Assembly: GCF_018691265.1 (NCBI RefSeq)
Contig: NW_024881279.1
Location: forward strand, 5,361,243-5,425,242
Source: Tyto alba
Taxonomy: Eukaryota; Chordata; Aves; Strigiformes; Tytonidae
Length of the DNA stretch: 64,000 nt
Direction: 5' to 3'
Every line of letters starts with the position of its first letter. Within the stretch, counting starts at the first letter, position 1. The notes under the pieces were generated by a model. The model saw only the letters and a program-made list of their open reading frames with translations. It did no database searches and had not been told where the DNA came from. This document shows positions 1 through 12,640 of this stretch, in pieces. A program made the translations under genes and the position numbers.

Positions 1-3000
1 ATACTGTCATGAACACTTTTGGCTTGTGATGTTTGCTTGGCATAATGTGGACTGAATTGTGGGTATACTGATGTGGAGAAATAATAGAGAGGCTGCGGCA
101 ATCATAGTATTTCAGGAGGGTAGGAGGCCACTTTGTTTTGCAATATTTGAGTATCTGAATTGCTTGTCATCATTGAGTTCAGGTTTATTTGTGAAAAGCA
201 AGATTAGATGAAATAATGACCTAATCACAGTCATATGCTAGTGTTATGAGGATGCAAATTTGTTGAAGGTGCCTAGTCAGAATCATAACTAAAAATCTGT
301 GGTTAAGATATCCTTCAAATAATTGTATAAAAACCGAAATAGATCTCAAACCTATGTGTAAGGGAATGGCTCTCTGAATGATATTTCTGGACACGATACT
401 GTCTTACTCTGCCATTCTGTGTCAGGATGAACCAGGCAGAAAGCCAAGGTCTTTTGCTTTTAGTGATAAGTAACGTTAACCTCACCACACAGTTCCTGTT
501 TCAGTGAATTTGTGGCTCGATGTTTTAATTAACTCATCAGTAACAAGCTGAGGAAAGGTATCAAGGGCCCTCCAGCTCTTTGATCAGGGATCAGGATCCC
601 CCCAACATATCTCATTCCCATATATCATCAAAGCTATGGTAAAGACCATATGAAAACTACAGCCCAGTTAATACATATTAAATAGTGTTTCTTTAATAGA
701 TGGGAAATGATAAACAGTTTCCTAAAATACATAAACAAATTAAAGAGAATTTCAAGCTTTGACATCTTAATAGGGTATGATGAATAGTTTGGCATCATGA
801 CAATCTCTTTGTCAAGATAGGGAGCTTTGAGATGTAATTGCTCTATGAAAGAGTTATTTAGTAGCTTTCCTATCTGAGACCATATTATATGGTTTATGGA
901 GGACAGTGCAGGGTCTTGTTAGGGAAGTTTATCTGATTTGGCTCTTGGGGCTTTATCCTGTCACCGAGATCATTACCATGATACCTTTCATGTGATTCAG
1001 TTTTGTTCTATTTTTCATACAAAACCAATGTCTGACTCATATCCCACAAATAACATTAGGACAACAGGGGAAGGGCTTAGTTGTGTGTCGGAGGAAAGAC
1101 CTATTAGCCTCTTTTATTATGGTTAGGTTGGTTTCTGTAATAACAATCTAACGAAGTGAAGTGTAGCTACCTGGAAAAAGAAGGGACAGTTGTAATTGCC
1201 TGCTGTTCACCAATAATTTATTAAAATCAGTGTCAAGAGTAAATCCTTGAAAATGAGGCTTGACATGTGTACATGATTACTCCTATGCCTGTTTGCGGGC
1301 TGCAAGTGAAATAAGCAGTGATTCATCACGAGTGAAGTTTGAATTAACTAGAGAATCCCTGGTTTGAGATGGTCACCCTGTTTTCTCTAGACATTCGATA
1401 GTTTTGTAAAGATAATGGCTATTGGCACGTACCATGGTGCAATAGACCCATAACCAGGTTTTTCCACTTTCTCCAGAGACGAACACTGTGTTGCAACACT
1501 GCAGAGTGTCGTAATACGGAGAAGCCCCAAGAATGTGGATGGGATGTTTTTCATAATGCAGTTTCCATCCTGACATCTTTCGGTTATTAACTGCAATTTT
1601 CAGCGTAAACAGAGATATATCTATCTGGACCAAGGCTTGGCACATCTTGGCTGCTTTCATCTTGTATCTCAGCAAATTAAAAAAAAACCCAAGTCCCAGC
1701 AAGCTCAACGGGGCTTCAGGCTGCAGCAAGCAGAAGGGGGGGGGGTCAGTGGCCTAAGAGAGGGACCGTATATGTGCCTATAAGGATGCTCAGGACCACA
1801 GTTAAGCACAAAAATGTCAGTGGCCTTAATCAAATGTGATCAGAGCTCAGAGCCTGCCCATACCCTGCTCATCCATGTGATGTCAAGCAGATACAGCCCC
1901 TTCTGGGAAAGGGAAAATAGAAAACAAGAAATAGTTGTGCAGCTCAGGCTTTAGGTGCCATTCCCCTGTGCACCCATGATAATCCTTGAAGCTGCTGTCT
2001 GGGTAATAATCTAGCAATTAAAAGAAAATAGTGGTATTTAATTAAACTTGTCAATCAACAAGAAATGAGTTTTCCTTATCACGAGGAGCTGGATTTGATT
2101 TTGCCACTTGGAAATGGACGTTAAAGACTCTTGTAGAGTAAAACTTTAATTAAGAAAAGAGATTTGGATTAACATGTGAGGCAGAGAGAGAATGAAAGGT
2201 CCTTGAAAATCATCTGAGCATGATTCACAGGAGGAGAGGAACCTAAATATGGGAACAGATTTTTTTTTTTTAAATAAGAGAAAAGCTATATGGTGCTAAA
2301 GCTGATGGGTAGAAGAGGCACAGGAGGGATTTTTATGAGGTTATCATGTCTCTATTCAATCCATTTTTCTGCTCTTGATATTTAGTAATTTCATATATTC
2401 AAAGTCTGGTCAGAAAGTGCATACACTGAGGGGCATCAGCAAATCCTAGGGATTTGGCTGCTTCACTTTCATAAATTTAGATAGCAGAGGAACAAATGTC
2501 TCTTTTGGAAGCTCTGAAAAATCCACTGTTTGTCACTTTATGGCTGCGCTGATGACACAGAGGATGCTGTCCACTCATATCTCCTGCCTAAGCCCACAGA
2601 GCTCTTTTCCTGCCCCAGCACATCCAGGAACTGCCCCAGGTGCCTGGAACTGTCCCCTGATAAATCCCAATGTGTTAAACTCAATGCTCAGCCCTGCTTT
2701 TTTTTTTTTTTTTCAGCCGTGTTCCCAAGAAACATTGATTTTTGTGGTATCAACTCCTTATCCTTGGATGGCTGCTTCTTCCCAGCTCAGGTATGTCTCC
2801 AAAGGTTGGTGTCTCAGGGATTCATGGTAAAATTACTTGCATTTTTATTTTGATTTAGATACTAGACAAAAGCCAATCTCTTTTTCTAAAGGTGACTGAA
2901 CCATTTCAGCTGAAACTAAAAAAATGTCACCAAGGCTCATGCACACAACAGAGGAAATGTTCAGCACAAAAATCAAAGTTTGGAAATCAGATAGTTAACC

Positions 3001-6000
3001 AGCAAAGAGCATGGCCATGGAGGTCAGCTCATGAGAGTTTTCTCCTGATATCTATTGACTTTGGACTAGGCCCTCAGGAAGTAAGTTTGTGGTAAGAGGA
3101 ATTTCATTATTTCTCCAATAAAAAAGATCGCAAAATATGAAGTCTTTGCTGTGAGCAGCCGATTGGGCAGACTCCATTTTTACAGGATGCTATCTGCTAT
3201 CTCAAACCTAATTTAAGAATTTGTCCACTTCCTGCTCCCCAGTCACTAATTAGATTTATAGGTGTGGAACTGGAGAGGAGATAGGTTTGCTACAGAATTC
3301 TGCAGGGAAGGATCTGTTAATTTTAATCCTAAATGAAGTTTGAGAAAGGTTTAGTTTGTGCAGTTATAACTTCTTGGCATGCAAAAAAATCCCACTGAGG
3401 AATTTCTGATCATTTCTCTTAATAATGAGACAGATTTTTCTGTTTGTTTGGCTAATATGTGTAAGTTACCAAAGTTGACTTAAATGAAGCCTCAACTCTT
3501 CACCCCCAACCCCCACCTGTAGCTGCTTGAGTAGTTTGGTATTTCATTGCATGTCTGCATAAGTACTGCTGAAGGGACAGAAAAGGGGGATGAAATTATT
3601 TTACAAGGATATATCACCTGTGACAGTCATAATCCAGTTTAAACACAGACACCCAGGTTCATCACCGGCTTTAGCCTTTGAGGAGAAGTTTTATTTGGCA
3701 AGGGAGGGTGTCTGAGCAAACGCCAGGAACAAGGTATTTGGATAAATGATGGATGGCACTTCAAAGTTGTTTTTCTGTGATGAGTGAAGATAATTGATTT
3801 GCCTTTAAGCCACTGCTGTAGAGAGTCTGGGCTCTGGGAAATTCAGTGAATTAGTTACTGGTGGTCTAACATGGCATAGGGCATGTTGGAGGGGTATGAG
3901 CTGCCATCCCCAGAAGCTCTCAGGAAGATAAGGAAATTGGACCAAAAAGCTGGACATCTGGGAATATTCCACCCCTGATGCTGCTCCAGTCAGCAACCTC
4001 CTTACAAGGTCATTTATTTCAGGGGAAATAGGAAAATGTTGAAAATATACTCAGAGAAATCAGAATTCGTGAGACACTGCTCTGCTCCATGCATTAACTC
4101 AGAACAGCAGGAGTTGCCAGTAGGTAAAAGGAAAGATAAAATCAATTGTGTTAGAATAAAGAAGGCACAATCCATCAATGATTTTTTTTTTTTAAAGTTT
4201 GGTTCTATTAAATAACTTCCTGTCCAGTTTGGGATAGTCTGTGTCTGATGTGCTTTGTATTAATTTGAGTTTGGATCATGGGTCAGCATCTGTCCTGTGT
4301 CCCCACATGTATCAGACCTGATGCACAGAAGTGCAGGATTACACCTGGGCTGGTTTTCAGCTCCAATGTTTGATGGTGTGACAGAAACAAGGCTGGACAT
4401 GGGGAGATGTTTGCTGTAGGATGGTGATCCAGCTCACTGCGTAGACTGGAAAACAGATCTGCTGTCACTCCAAAATCCTTCCAGCTAGTGGATGTTGGAA
4501 TCTATGTTCTGAATTCTTGGGTATTTCTACAGCCTGCCCAAAAATATAGTTTTCCATGGAGCAAACTGGCAAATATCACAAGACAAACTGAAATTTCATA
4601 AGAATGTACTGAATGGCCAACATCAATGGAAAAGTACTTTATACTTTGCCAGAGATATTTTGAGGCAGAAATAAAGAAAAAGAAGAAAAAATCCCAAGCT
4701 CTCAACTAAATAATTTCCTATCCACTTATAGTTACTTAACGCTTCCCTCTGAAAAATTACAGGAATCAAAATGAACAGATATAATTAAACCCAGATTAGT
4801 AATATGGGAGAATGCTGCTAGAGCACGCAGTGGTCGGTGTGCTGCTCAGCCCACTGAATAGCTTGAAGCTGGGCTGGAAGGGTTCTGCTAGGTTGAGGAC
4901 CTGCTTTTTAAAATTTTTTTCTTGCAATACTCTTGTGCTCAGTCATTGGTTTCTCCATGCACCACCCCTGAAAATCATGGTTTTTCCTCATCTGTCTGCT
5001 TGAACGTTTCTGGATATTTGTATTGTATCACCAGTGAATACATGTTTGTCCATCAAAAAGTTACATGAAATATTCAGCTTTATAGCTGAGAAAAATGTAT
5101 GTCATTTGTTGTGATCTAACCTGGAAGAAGGAATTTTTCCCTGCAGAAATTGCACTTTAAAGTCTGTCAAAATATTTTGATGGTATTTGTGGAGGCCTTA
5201 GCCCAAGGCTGCCCTCAGCACTCACAGCAGGAGAAACAGGCTGTTTCTTAATTCCCTCCAGACAAGAGATCTTTGGTTTGAGGAACAGAAGCTTGATTTT
5301 TTGTTCTCATTTTGGTTTTGGTGCTCACAATTCACCATTTTGCTGGGAGCTATTTCAATGCACTGAGATAAAGGAGGGCTCTGGGGTTGAGTTTTCAAAG
5401 GTTGAGGCACTTCAGTCTGGTTCACCAGCCAACAAAGCAGGGATGTGGGAAGCTCTCCCCAGTGAGAGGGAGCAGCAGCTCCTCTCTGTCCTCAGCAGGA
5501 GAAAAAACTCAACACTCTCTTCGTGGCCACTCAGGCGTGCAGCTCCCGTTCCTCTTGCTAGATGATGCTTCTTCAGATGCAAAGTCTGGAAGTTAATCCC
5601 AGAGCTAGACCAAGCCAGCCATCAGTCTTCAGGCATATATAGATGTTCCTTCTCGAGTCACATGTTGTTTTTCTTTGATAATTGTTTTAGAAGCATCTGT
5701 GTTTGCTTTGGGACCCAGACCAGAGCTATGTACTCTTCAGCAGACACTGGGGCTTATCTTGAGGTCTTCCATGTGTTGTTTTTATTAGCATCCTCATTGT
5801 ATCCTGGAGAAAAAAATATCCAGTGTTGGAAATACCATGTGGCCAACAGGATTATACATTTGTATTATACAACCCAGCAGCGGGGTTCCCCTTTTCTGGG
5901 AATTCTTTGTTCTGGAAAAGTAGCGCCAAGGCACTGAGATTGATTTATGTCACCAAGAGAAACCAAACACTCAACGCAACATTTCACAAACAGAGAGAAG

Positions 6001-6924
6001 TGCCAAGGGCCTTGGTATGAAGGTGACTAATGCTGCTGTCCCCAAGCCCCACAGCTCCCTCCCCCTGCGTCCAGCCACAGGGAATGAAGTCTGGATGCGC
6101 CGTGTTGCACTGCCTGGGATTATTTACCAGGTCAGGCTGGTTATCCTACCTGTGAGTTGTCCTTTTGATCGCACTGGTGCATGAAGTGACCCAAGATGTT
6201 TTTAGGAAGCAGAGGAACACAATAGAGCAACACGTGTAGTGTTTTTAAATGAAATACTAAAAAAACCCCTGCCTGCAATGTGGGAAAGTAGACTGGGGGG
6301 GGACACACTTACCTTGCTCCTGCAGTCTAGTCTCTGTGATCCTTAGATATGTGGTGTTGGCTACAGTTGACCACAGGCTCCCAGGGTAAAGCTTCAGTCT
6401 GGCCCACTGTAGCCTTTCTTACATTTTTACATTAATCCATTTGTCTTACTGCCAGGATGAGATACATTTTCCCCATACTATTTTCCCTCATCCTAGCTGC
6501 TCAGCCTTCAGGGTCCTGCTGTTTTTATTCCCCTGTTAGTCCCTGTTTTCTTTACCTATATGATGGGACTCATACTAAACTTTTGGTGGTGTCATCTCCT
6601 ACCATCTATCCCGAACCACATGCCTGGGAAAAAAACTTTGCAAGTCCAACATGTCTGGATCTGTATTGCAGCAAATGGCTCTGCACCACGAGAGGATCAT
6701 ATCAAAGTTAACATCCCGGTCCAGGAGGCTCCTTCCCAACTTGCTGCTTGTGAATGAACGCACCATGTATAGACACTGTAATTCGATCAAGATGTGGTGT
6801 CTGCATCATGCACCTCTGAGAACACCACATGTGTTCATTTTATTTAATATAGTCGCATCTTAGCTTACAATAGTAGGGATCCAAATATTCTAGGTGATCA
6901 CAGAGCTGCAAGAAGAAGCTGTTT

Positions 6925-7215
6925 GCTCGCGGGTTTCCGTTCCCTCTGCTGAGCGGCGTCTGTTATGCGGCCAGGTCTGACATCCGCGCTCCCCAGAGCC
7001 TGGGCTCCGCAGATGAAAGGGGCGGGCAGGGCCGCCTGCAACCCGGCATCAGCCAGATCAAAGCCCTGCACACATCTGCTCGGGGGGGTCAGCACAGCCC
7101 CTGCTCCGCCAGGCACCAGCGGCTCCCTGCGCTCCGCCAAGGTGCGAGCTCTGTCTGCCACGACGGAGAGCAACTGCAAACCCATTTCAGGCGTCGGGAA
7201 GATATTCTTGAGATG
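6925..7215. other. CpG-rich patch (possible small CpG island)
   Basis: About 290 bp are clearly richer in G+C and in CpG dinucleotides than the AT-rich DNA on both sides, with runs such as GCTCGCGGG, GGCGTCTG and GCTCCGCC. Open frames cross it on both strands, as expected for stop-poor GC-rich DNA, and neither resembles a known protein. It could be a distal promoter, an enhancer or the 5' end of a non-coding transcript. The sequence alone does not decide. Confidence 0.45.
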
Positions 7216-10200
7216 AAAAGCATAAGGATTAAGCAACAGGTGTTCACAGGGGAAGCATTATACAAGCAAAACTTCAGAAAAACAAAGCAGCACCTTTCCC
7301 CTGTCAGTACTTACATTCCAAATTATTTTTTGAGACCTGAAGTTCATGAAAAATCTTCTACTTGAAGCACAATGGTAAAAGAACAGCACCTAAACTATCA
7401 ATTTTGTTTGCTATCCTTGTGCTGACATAGAGGTCAAGGAAGTGTCATAATGTAATCTAACTCACTGGATGGCGTGACTTCCGACTATAATAAGTATCAT
7501 ATAGTGCCAGAAGTGGATGTAAGTTATTAACAATGCTGAGGTAGGAAATCCAGGGATCACGAGTTAAGTGACTGTATTAAACATTTTATTTGAGGTTCAG
7601 ATGTCACATGGAAGAGCAGAGAGCCCTGAAATGAGGGCGAGACCATTTGATGACACCAGTTTGCACATTGCTGGTACTGTCACTGGAACCACACTGATTT
7701 GCACCAATGGGCAACTTGGCACTTACAGATGTGGTTGCAGGAAAGTAAAATAGCTGTTGCAAGAGATGCATATTCAGCATTTCTGGTCAGAACAGTGTGA
7801 AAAGAACAGATTTCTTCTCACACACCCACCTGAAAAGAGCTAAATGGCTTTTGCAAAATGCTCACCAAGAAGCCTGCAAAGAGAAATCCAGCTCAGGAGA
7901 AAATCAACAGAGGAAAATCATTACCCAGTAAAGTGAAACAGATAGTAAAAGGAAGGTGTACTAGAGCACCGTTCACTTCTAACGGGAGTGGTGATGTTGC
8001 ACACTTGTGTCTTTTTTTCACTCCTGAAGCAGCAAAAGGGATTTTAGTGTTCTCTGACACTAATTGAAAATGCATTAGTGGCTGAAAGCATCATTAGTTC
8101 TTGGTCTTGAGAAATTTCCTCTGCCACAAACATAATTGTCATAAAAACTGAACCACTGAAATAAATGTTAGAACATTTAAAAATCATAAAGCCTTCTCTG
8201 TTTCCACTTTTCTTCTGTAATAAATTAAAAGCATGACTAATTTCACCCAAAGACACAAACTAAGAAATCGTTTGGTGAATGATATTTTTTAAGCCTGGCA
8301 TCTCTAGCTTGGGGAGAGCTTTGGAAAGGTCACAGAAATTTGTCCCATGTATGGTTTCTCTTCAAGCCCAAGGGAGTAAATCTGTGGATCTGGGGCACCA
8401 TGATGTTGGCCTGAGGAGCACAAGATGCCAGCTTGTAGGGATCTTGCCTATTCTTTGCCAGGTGAACTGTGCCACTTGCTCACCATCACCATGTGCATAA
8501 ATATCTTCGCTCAAGGAGGCACATGAGCATGTGTCTGAGTCTCATTTCACAGGAGTGTAAGACCTTTTCCTAGAGATGATTTCCTGAACGGTGGCCAGAA
8601 GTGATGACATAAGTTGTTACATTGACTTGGGTAGAGACATGAGCACACCAGGAGCTCCAGGAAGCCTGACACTGCCAGCAGGTCTGGACCCTCAGGCTTT
8701 TGTGCTTTGAGGATGGACAGACTCTGCCCAGCAGGTCAGAAGGAGGCAGCAGGTTTTGCACGTTGCCTTCTCGGCGTACAACCCACAGATCACAGCATCA
8801 GTCTTGGCACGTTCCCCTTCAGCAGCAGAAATTGGGATATGTAGAACAGACAAGAACCAAGATGTTCAAGCCTCACGTTTGGCATGCTACGTGCAGATTG
8901 TGGAGCCCATCTTTAGGTGCCTGAGTTTATAAAAACCTGTTGTCTCTGTGTGTACAATAATATCTTCTGAGAAGCAGAAGGTCCCTCCTGTTTCAGTCCA
9001 TATGTTCTGAGTGAGAAGGACCTGCGCAGCTCCTGCATCTTTGTGCCTCTAAATTGTTTCTCTTTCACAATAAAGCAGGGGAGGCAGCAATATACACAGT
9101 TTTATCTTTACATCTTACAGATGCCAAGCTAAGGACCCAAGAATGTTGTGTTTCATGCAAGGTCAAGTGTTGCAGTGCAAGAAATCAAATACCCAGCCCT
9201 AAAACACTGCTTATTGCTCCCTTGTTGCTGGGTCTTTGTTGTTGTTGCCAGACATTAAAATGCTGCTGTGTTTCTACCCTATTCAGAATTGGTATCCCTC
9301 AGTTAGAGTCCTAAAGGCATGTGGAGTTCCCTGTTCAGTGATTTTTTTTTTATGGAGGAAGCACTGAGAAAAAGCGTTATGTGTCCAGCCACCAGAAAGG
9401 ATATTATATTGCCATAAAGAAAAAGAGTTACCATTTCAGAGAAACATTTACCAAACTTTGTATCATCCATAAAACCATGTATTCTCTGTGGGACAAGGGC
9501 GAAACTGTAATCACTCTGCGAGTGACAAGGGTGGCCTTCCCATGGCATGCAAACATGGGCCCAAGTTTCCTGAAAGCCATCTGTTTTGCCATTTCTGACT
9601 TAATGTGAGCTAGAAAAAAAATGTTGCAACAAGCTGTTTTCACCCCTGTGTGCAGTGTTTTACTCTACCACGTGCCTTGGGAGGATGACCCCTGCGAGGC
9701 TGAGGCTGGGAACCAGGGGATGGCACCAGTGGTGGTCACCAAGCAAGGCAGCAAGGTGGAAAACCTTCCTGTAACCACAAATCATTGGGACTCTTTCTCG
9801 TTTTCCCCTCCGGGAAGGAGCTGTAGGTCTCAGCATGTCACGCTGGGCATAACATATTGAAACCTCTTCCCCAGCAGACAAGGTGCAGGGTGACCCACTC
9901 CAGTCCAGATGGACTGTGGACTTTGAACACTCATTGCTTAGGAGGACCTCTCTTGTTGCCTAAACAGAAGGACAAAACCAAGTAAAACCAATGAGTTTTC
10001 ATCTGGGCAGAAAAACCCCTGGTCCCCACTGCAGGCAAAAGGGAAGTGTTACAGTCCCACAAGAAATTGCAGAAAAACAGGCAGCAACTTTCAGGTGCAA
10101 ATATGTCTTTTATTTTCTAGTTGAGCAGGATGGAATCCAGTGTTAGTGCAACAGGACACTGAAATGATGCTTGAGCAAAAGCTACTTCTACATCCATTCA

Positions 10201-12620
10201 CACTAGAGAAGAGATTTAAGTTTAGGTGAGGTCATTTTCTGGCTCTCAGAAGCCACAAAACAGCACTGATTTCCACTCAGGGAGAACAAATACGTCTTTG
10301 GTCACGTAAGAAGAATCATGGCTCAGTCTTTTCTTAAGTGACTTTGCCACAAATGAACGAGAGGGAGAGAGCTAAAGCTTGCAATGGAAATAACTCTCAT
10401 CAAGAACAAGTGATCAAGGGGCTTAGAAATGTGATTTTATTAACTTTCTGTCAATGTTCAGTGCGGGATAAATGTCCATTTAAGAGCATTAGTGATGTAT
10501 TCCCTCAGAAGAGACATTTGCAGCACCTTACCCTTCCCAATCTTCCCACCAGCTGCTCAACTCTCTTTGAAAGGGTGAAAGAATGAGCAGTTGGAAGAGC
10601 TTTGAAAGGATGCAAGTGGAGGCAACACATACAAAGCCTGTCAAAGGCTGCATTACAGCTTCTTTTGCACGGAGTCTGCAGCAGCTGATGCTCAGAGCGG
10701 GAAGAGGAACAGCAGTTGGAGGGACTGTGAAACATCCCAGTGATGACCAGGTACTTCCCTGACATTTCAAATTATTTGTTTTGAAAAGGAAGTGAATGTC
10801 TTCCTCAGACTGTCTGCTCCTGTGGCAGCAGGAGCCTTGTTTATACACCAGGGATGCAGAATCCCACAAACAGGAGTGCAGATTCTGGCACAGCACAGAG
10901 ACAGCTCCTGCCTGCAGTAACAGGAGCCAGGTGTGATGAAAAAATGGTTTTAACAGACTAGGCTTAACACTGCTTGGTTAGAGCATGTGCTGAAGCTCAC
11001 TGAGAGTCTTTCTGAACACTGGTAGATAGGGAGAGTCCGTTCATTTATTATGCACTTACTTGTTTTATTTCCTGGCTGAAGATACATCAAAATGGGACCT
11101 GAACCCCTCTTGGGGTGTCTAGGTGCTGTAATTGGCTTCAGTATTCAGGATTGTCAGCTTGAACACCATGACATCACTCTGTAAAGTTTACAGTTAATTA
11201 ATGATTACTGCTCCTCACTCTGGCCAGGCAAGAGGACATGATGGTGCCCTGGAGCAAGGGTGAAATGTCTCCTCACAGCATCTTTGAGGCAGCATCTGGA
11301 AGACCACATTGAAGCACCTGATGGCCTCCCATCCCACAGTCAGTTGTGTCAGGACTAAGTCTTCTCTTGGCACTTGCTCCATATCCCCATCTCCTCTCAA
11401 CAGCAGAGGTTTTGTTTTCCTAGATGTCCATCCAGGAAATCCATCTTCGCTAAATTTCCAGAGTGCCCAGCAGACAACAAAGAAGATCTCTGGTTCCTAA
11501 TGCCAGAGCACAGAGAAATATGGGAACATGCCGTGCCAAGCCATGAAATCTTTTAGGATCCCTTCAGAGATTGCAAAACAGTAGTGCATGTCCCTGAGCC
11601 TGCCATAATGGGAGCACCGGGCCTGTGGAGAGAGGACGGTCCACGGTCCTATCTGTCCCCACACAGGGACCACAGTGCAGAGGGAAAGGAGGGCTGTAAC
11701 CTCCAAAACTCTCTTCTGTCCTGGTAAAACACCCTGCTTTTGAAACACTTTTCTGATGTTCACACCTCTTAATCTGTTTATTTTTAACAGCTAACACTTT
11801 CTGAACCTAAATGTCATCTCAGCTGTATTCGTTGAGCTTAATTCATTCTGGTCCCAAAACCATTCTTTTATGCTTAAAGTATATATTTTGAATTAGCTAA
11901 ATTAGATTTCATTCTGTTGTCAGTGTATGTCAGTCATGATGCTTTTGACCTTCAGTTGCAAAATGTGTGCAGGTTCAAGGCGCAGCACAGTAAGCCAATG
12001 TTTGAAACATGAATTAGACTTTTAATAGACAAAAAAAAAAAATGCTAGGAAGGTGGGACTTAGAAATTACTTTAGACATGCGGCCATAATTATTACATGC
12101 ATTTGATTTCTGTATACATATATAGGGATTTTTAGGAGGCTGGTTGCTATGGTAACTTCTTTACTGCATGGTCCATATGTTGCTTCAGAAATTCTTTTTC
12201 CTTAATGGAAAATTACACCCATGGACACGGATGGTATTTGTAAATCTCCTAAAAAAGCAACAATTTTCCTTTTCTTCCTAAATGTCATCAGCTGTGCAAT
12301 GGAAGCCTTTGAAGTTCGATTCTTGCCCTTGTCAGTTCACCAAGCAAGAGACGTGAACTGAATCCAAACCTTCCCTTCTGCCTCCAAACCTTTGCTTTGC
12401 CTTGCTGGAAGTCTGCCTTATACTAAATGCCCTGACTTTTTCATGGGACGATGTCAGAAAAAGTTGTGTTGAGAAATAGCTGTCTCCCCAGGCGACAGCA
12501 GAAAGTGTAGGCAGGTTAGCAGGAGAAAAGAGCTTGGATGCCCATCCCAGTGTGAACTCAGCTCTCCAGATGGGCATGCATTTGGATTTTCTGTCCCCAA
12601 ATCAAACCAGATGACTAAAT

Positions 12621-12640
12621 GGTTGGTTGGTTGGTTGGTT
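12621..12640. repeat. (GGTT)5 microsatellite
   Basis: Five perfect GGTT units are followed by GA and a T-rich tract (12643-12660) and then an A-rich tract (12665-12683). The T-rich and A-rich tracts are close to inverted complements and could fold back. Confidence 0.95.

Noticed and set aside
9054..9314. A frame with a hydrophobic segment followed by clustered cysteines, resembling a membrane anchor
   Set aside because: The cysteines derive from TGTTGTTGTTGC-like simple sequence, and no start or splice context supports it.
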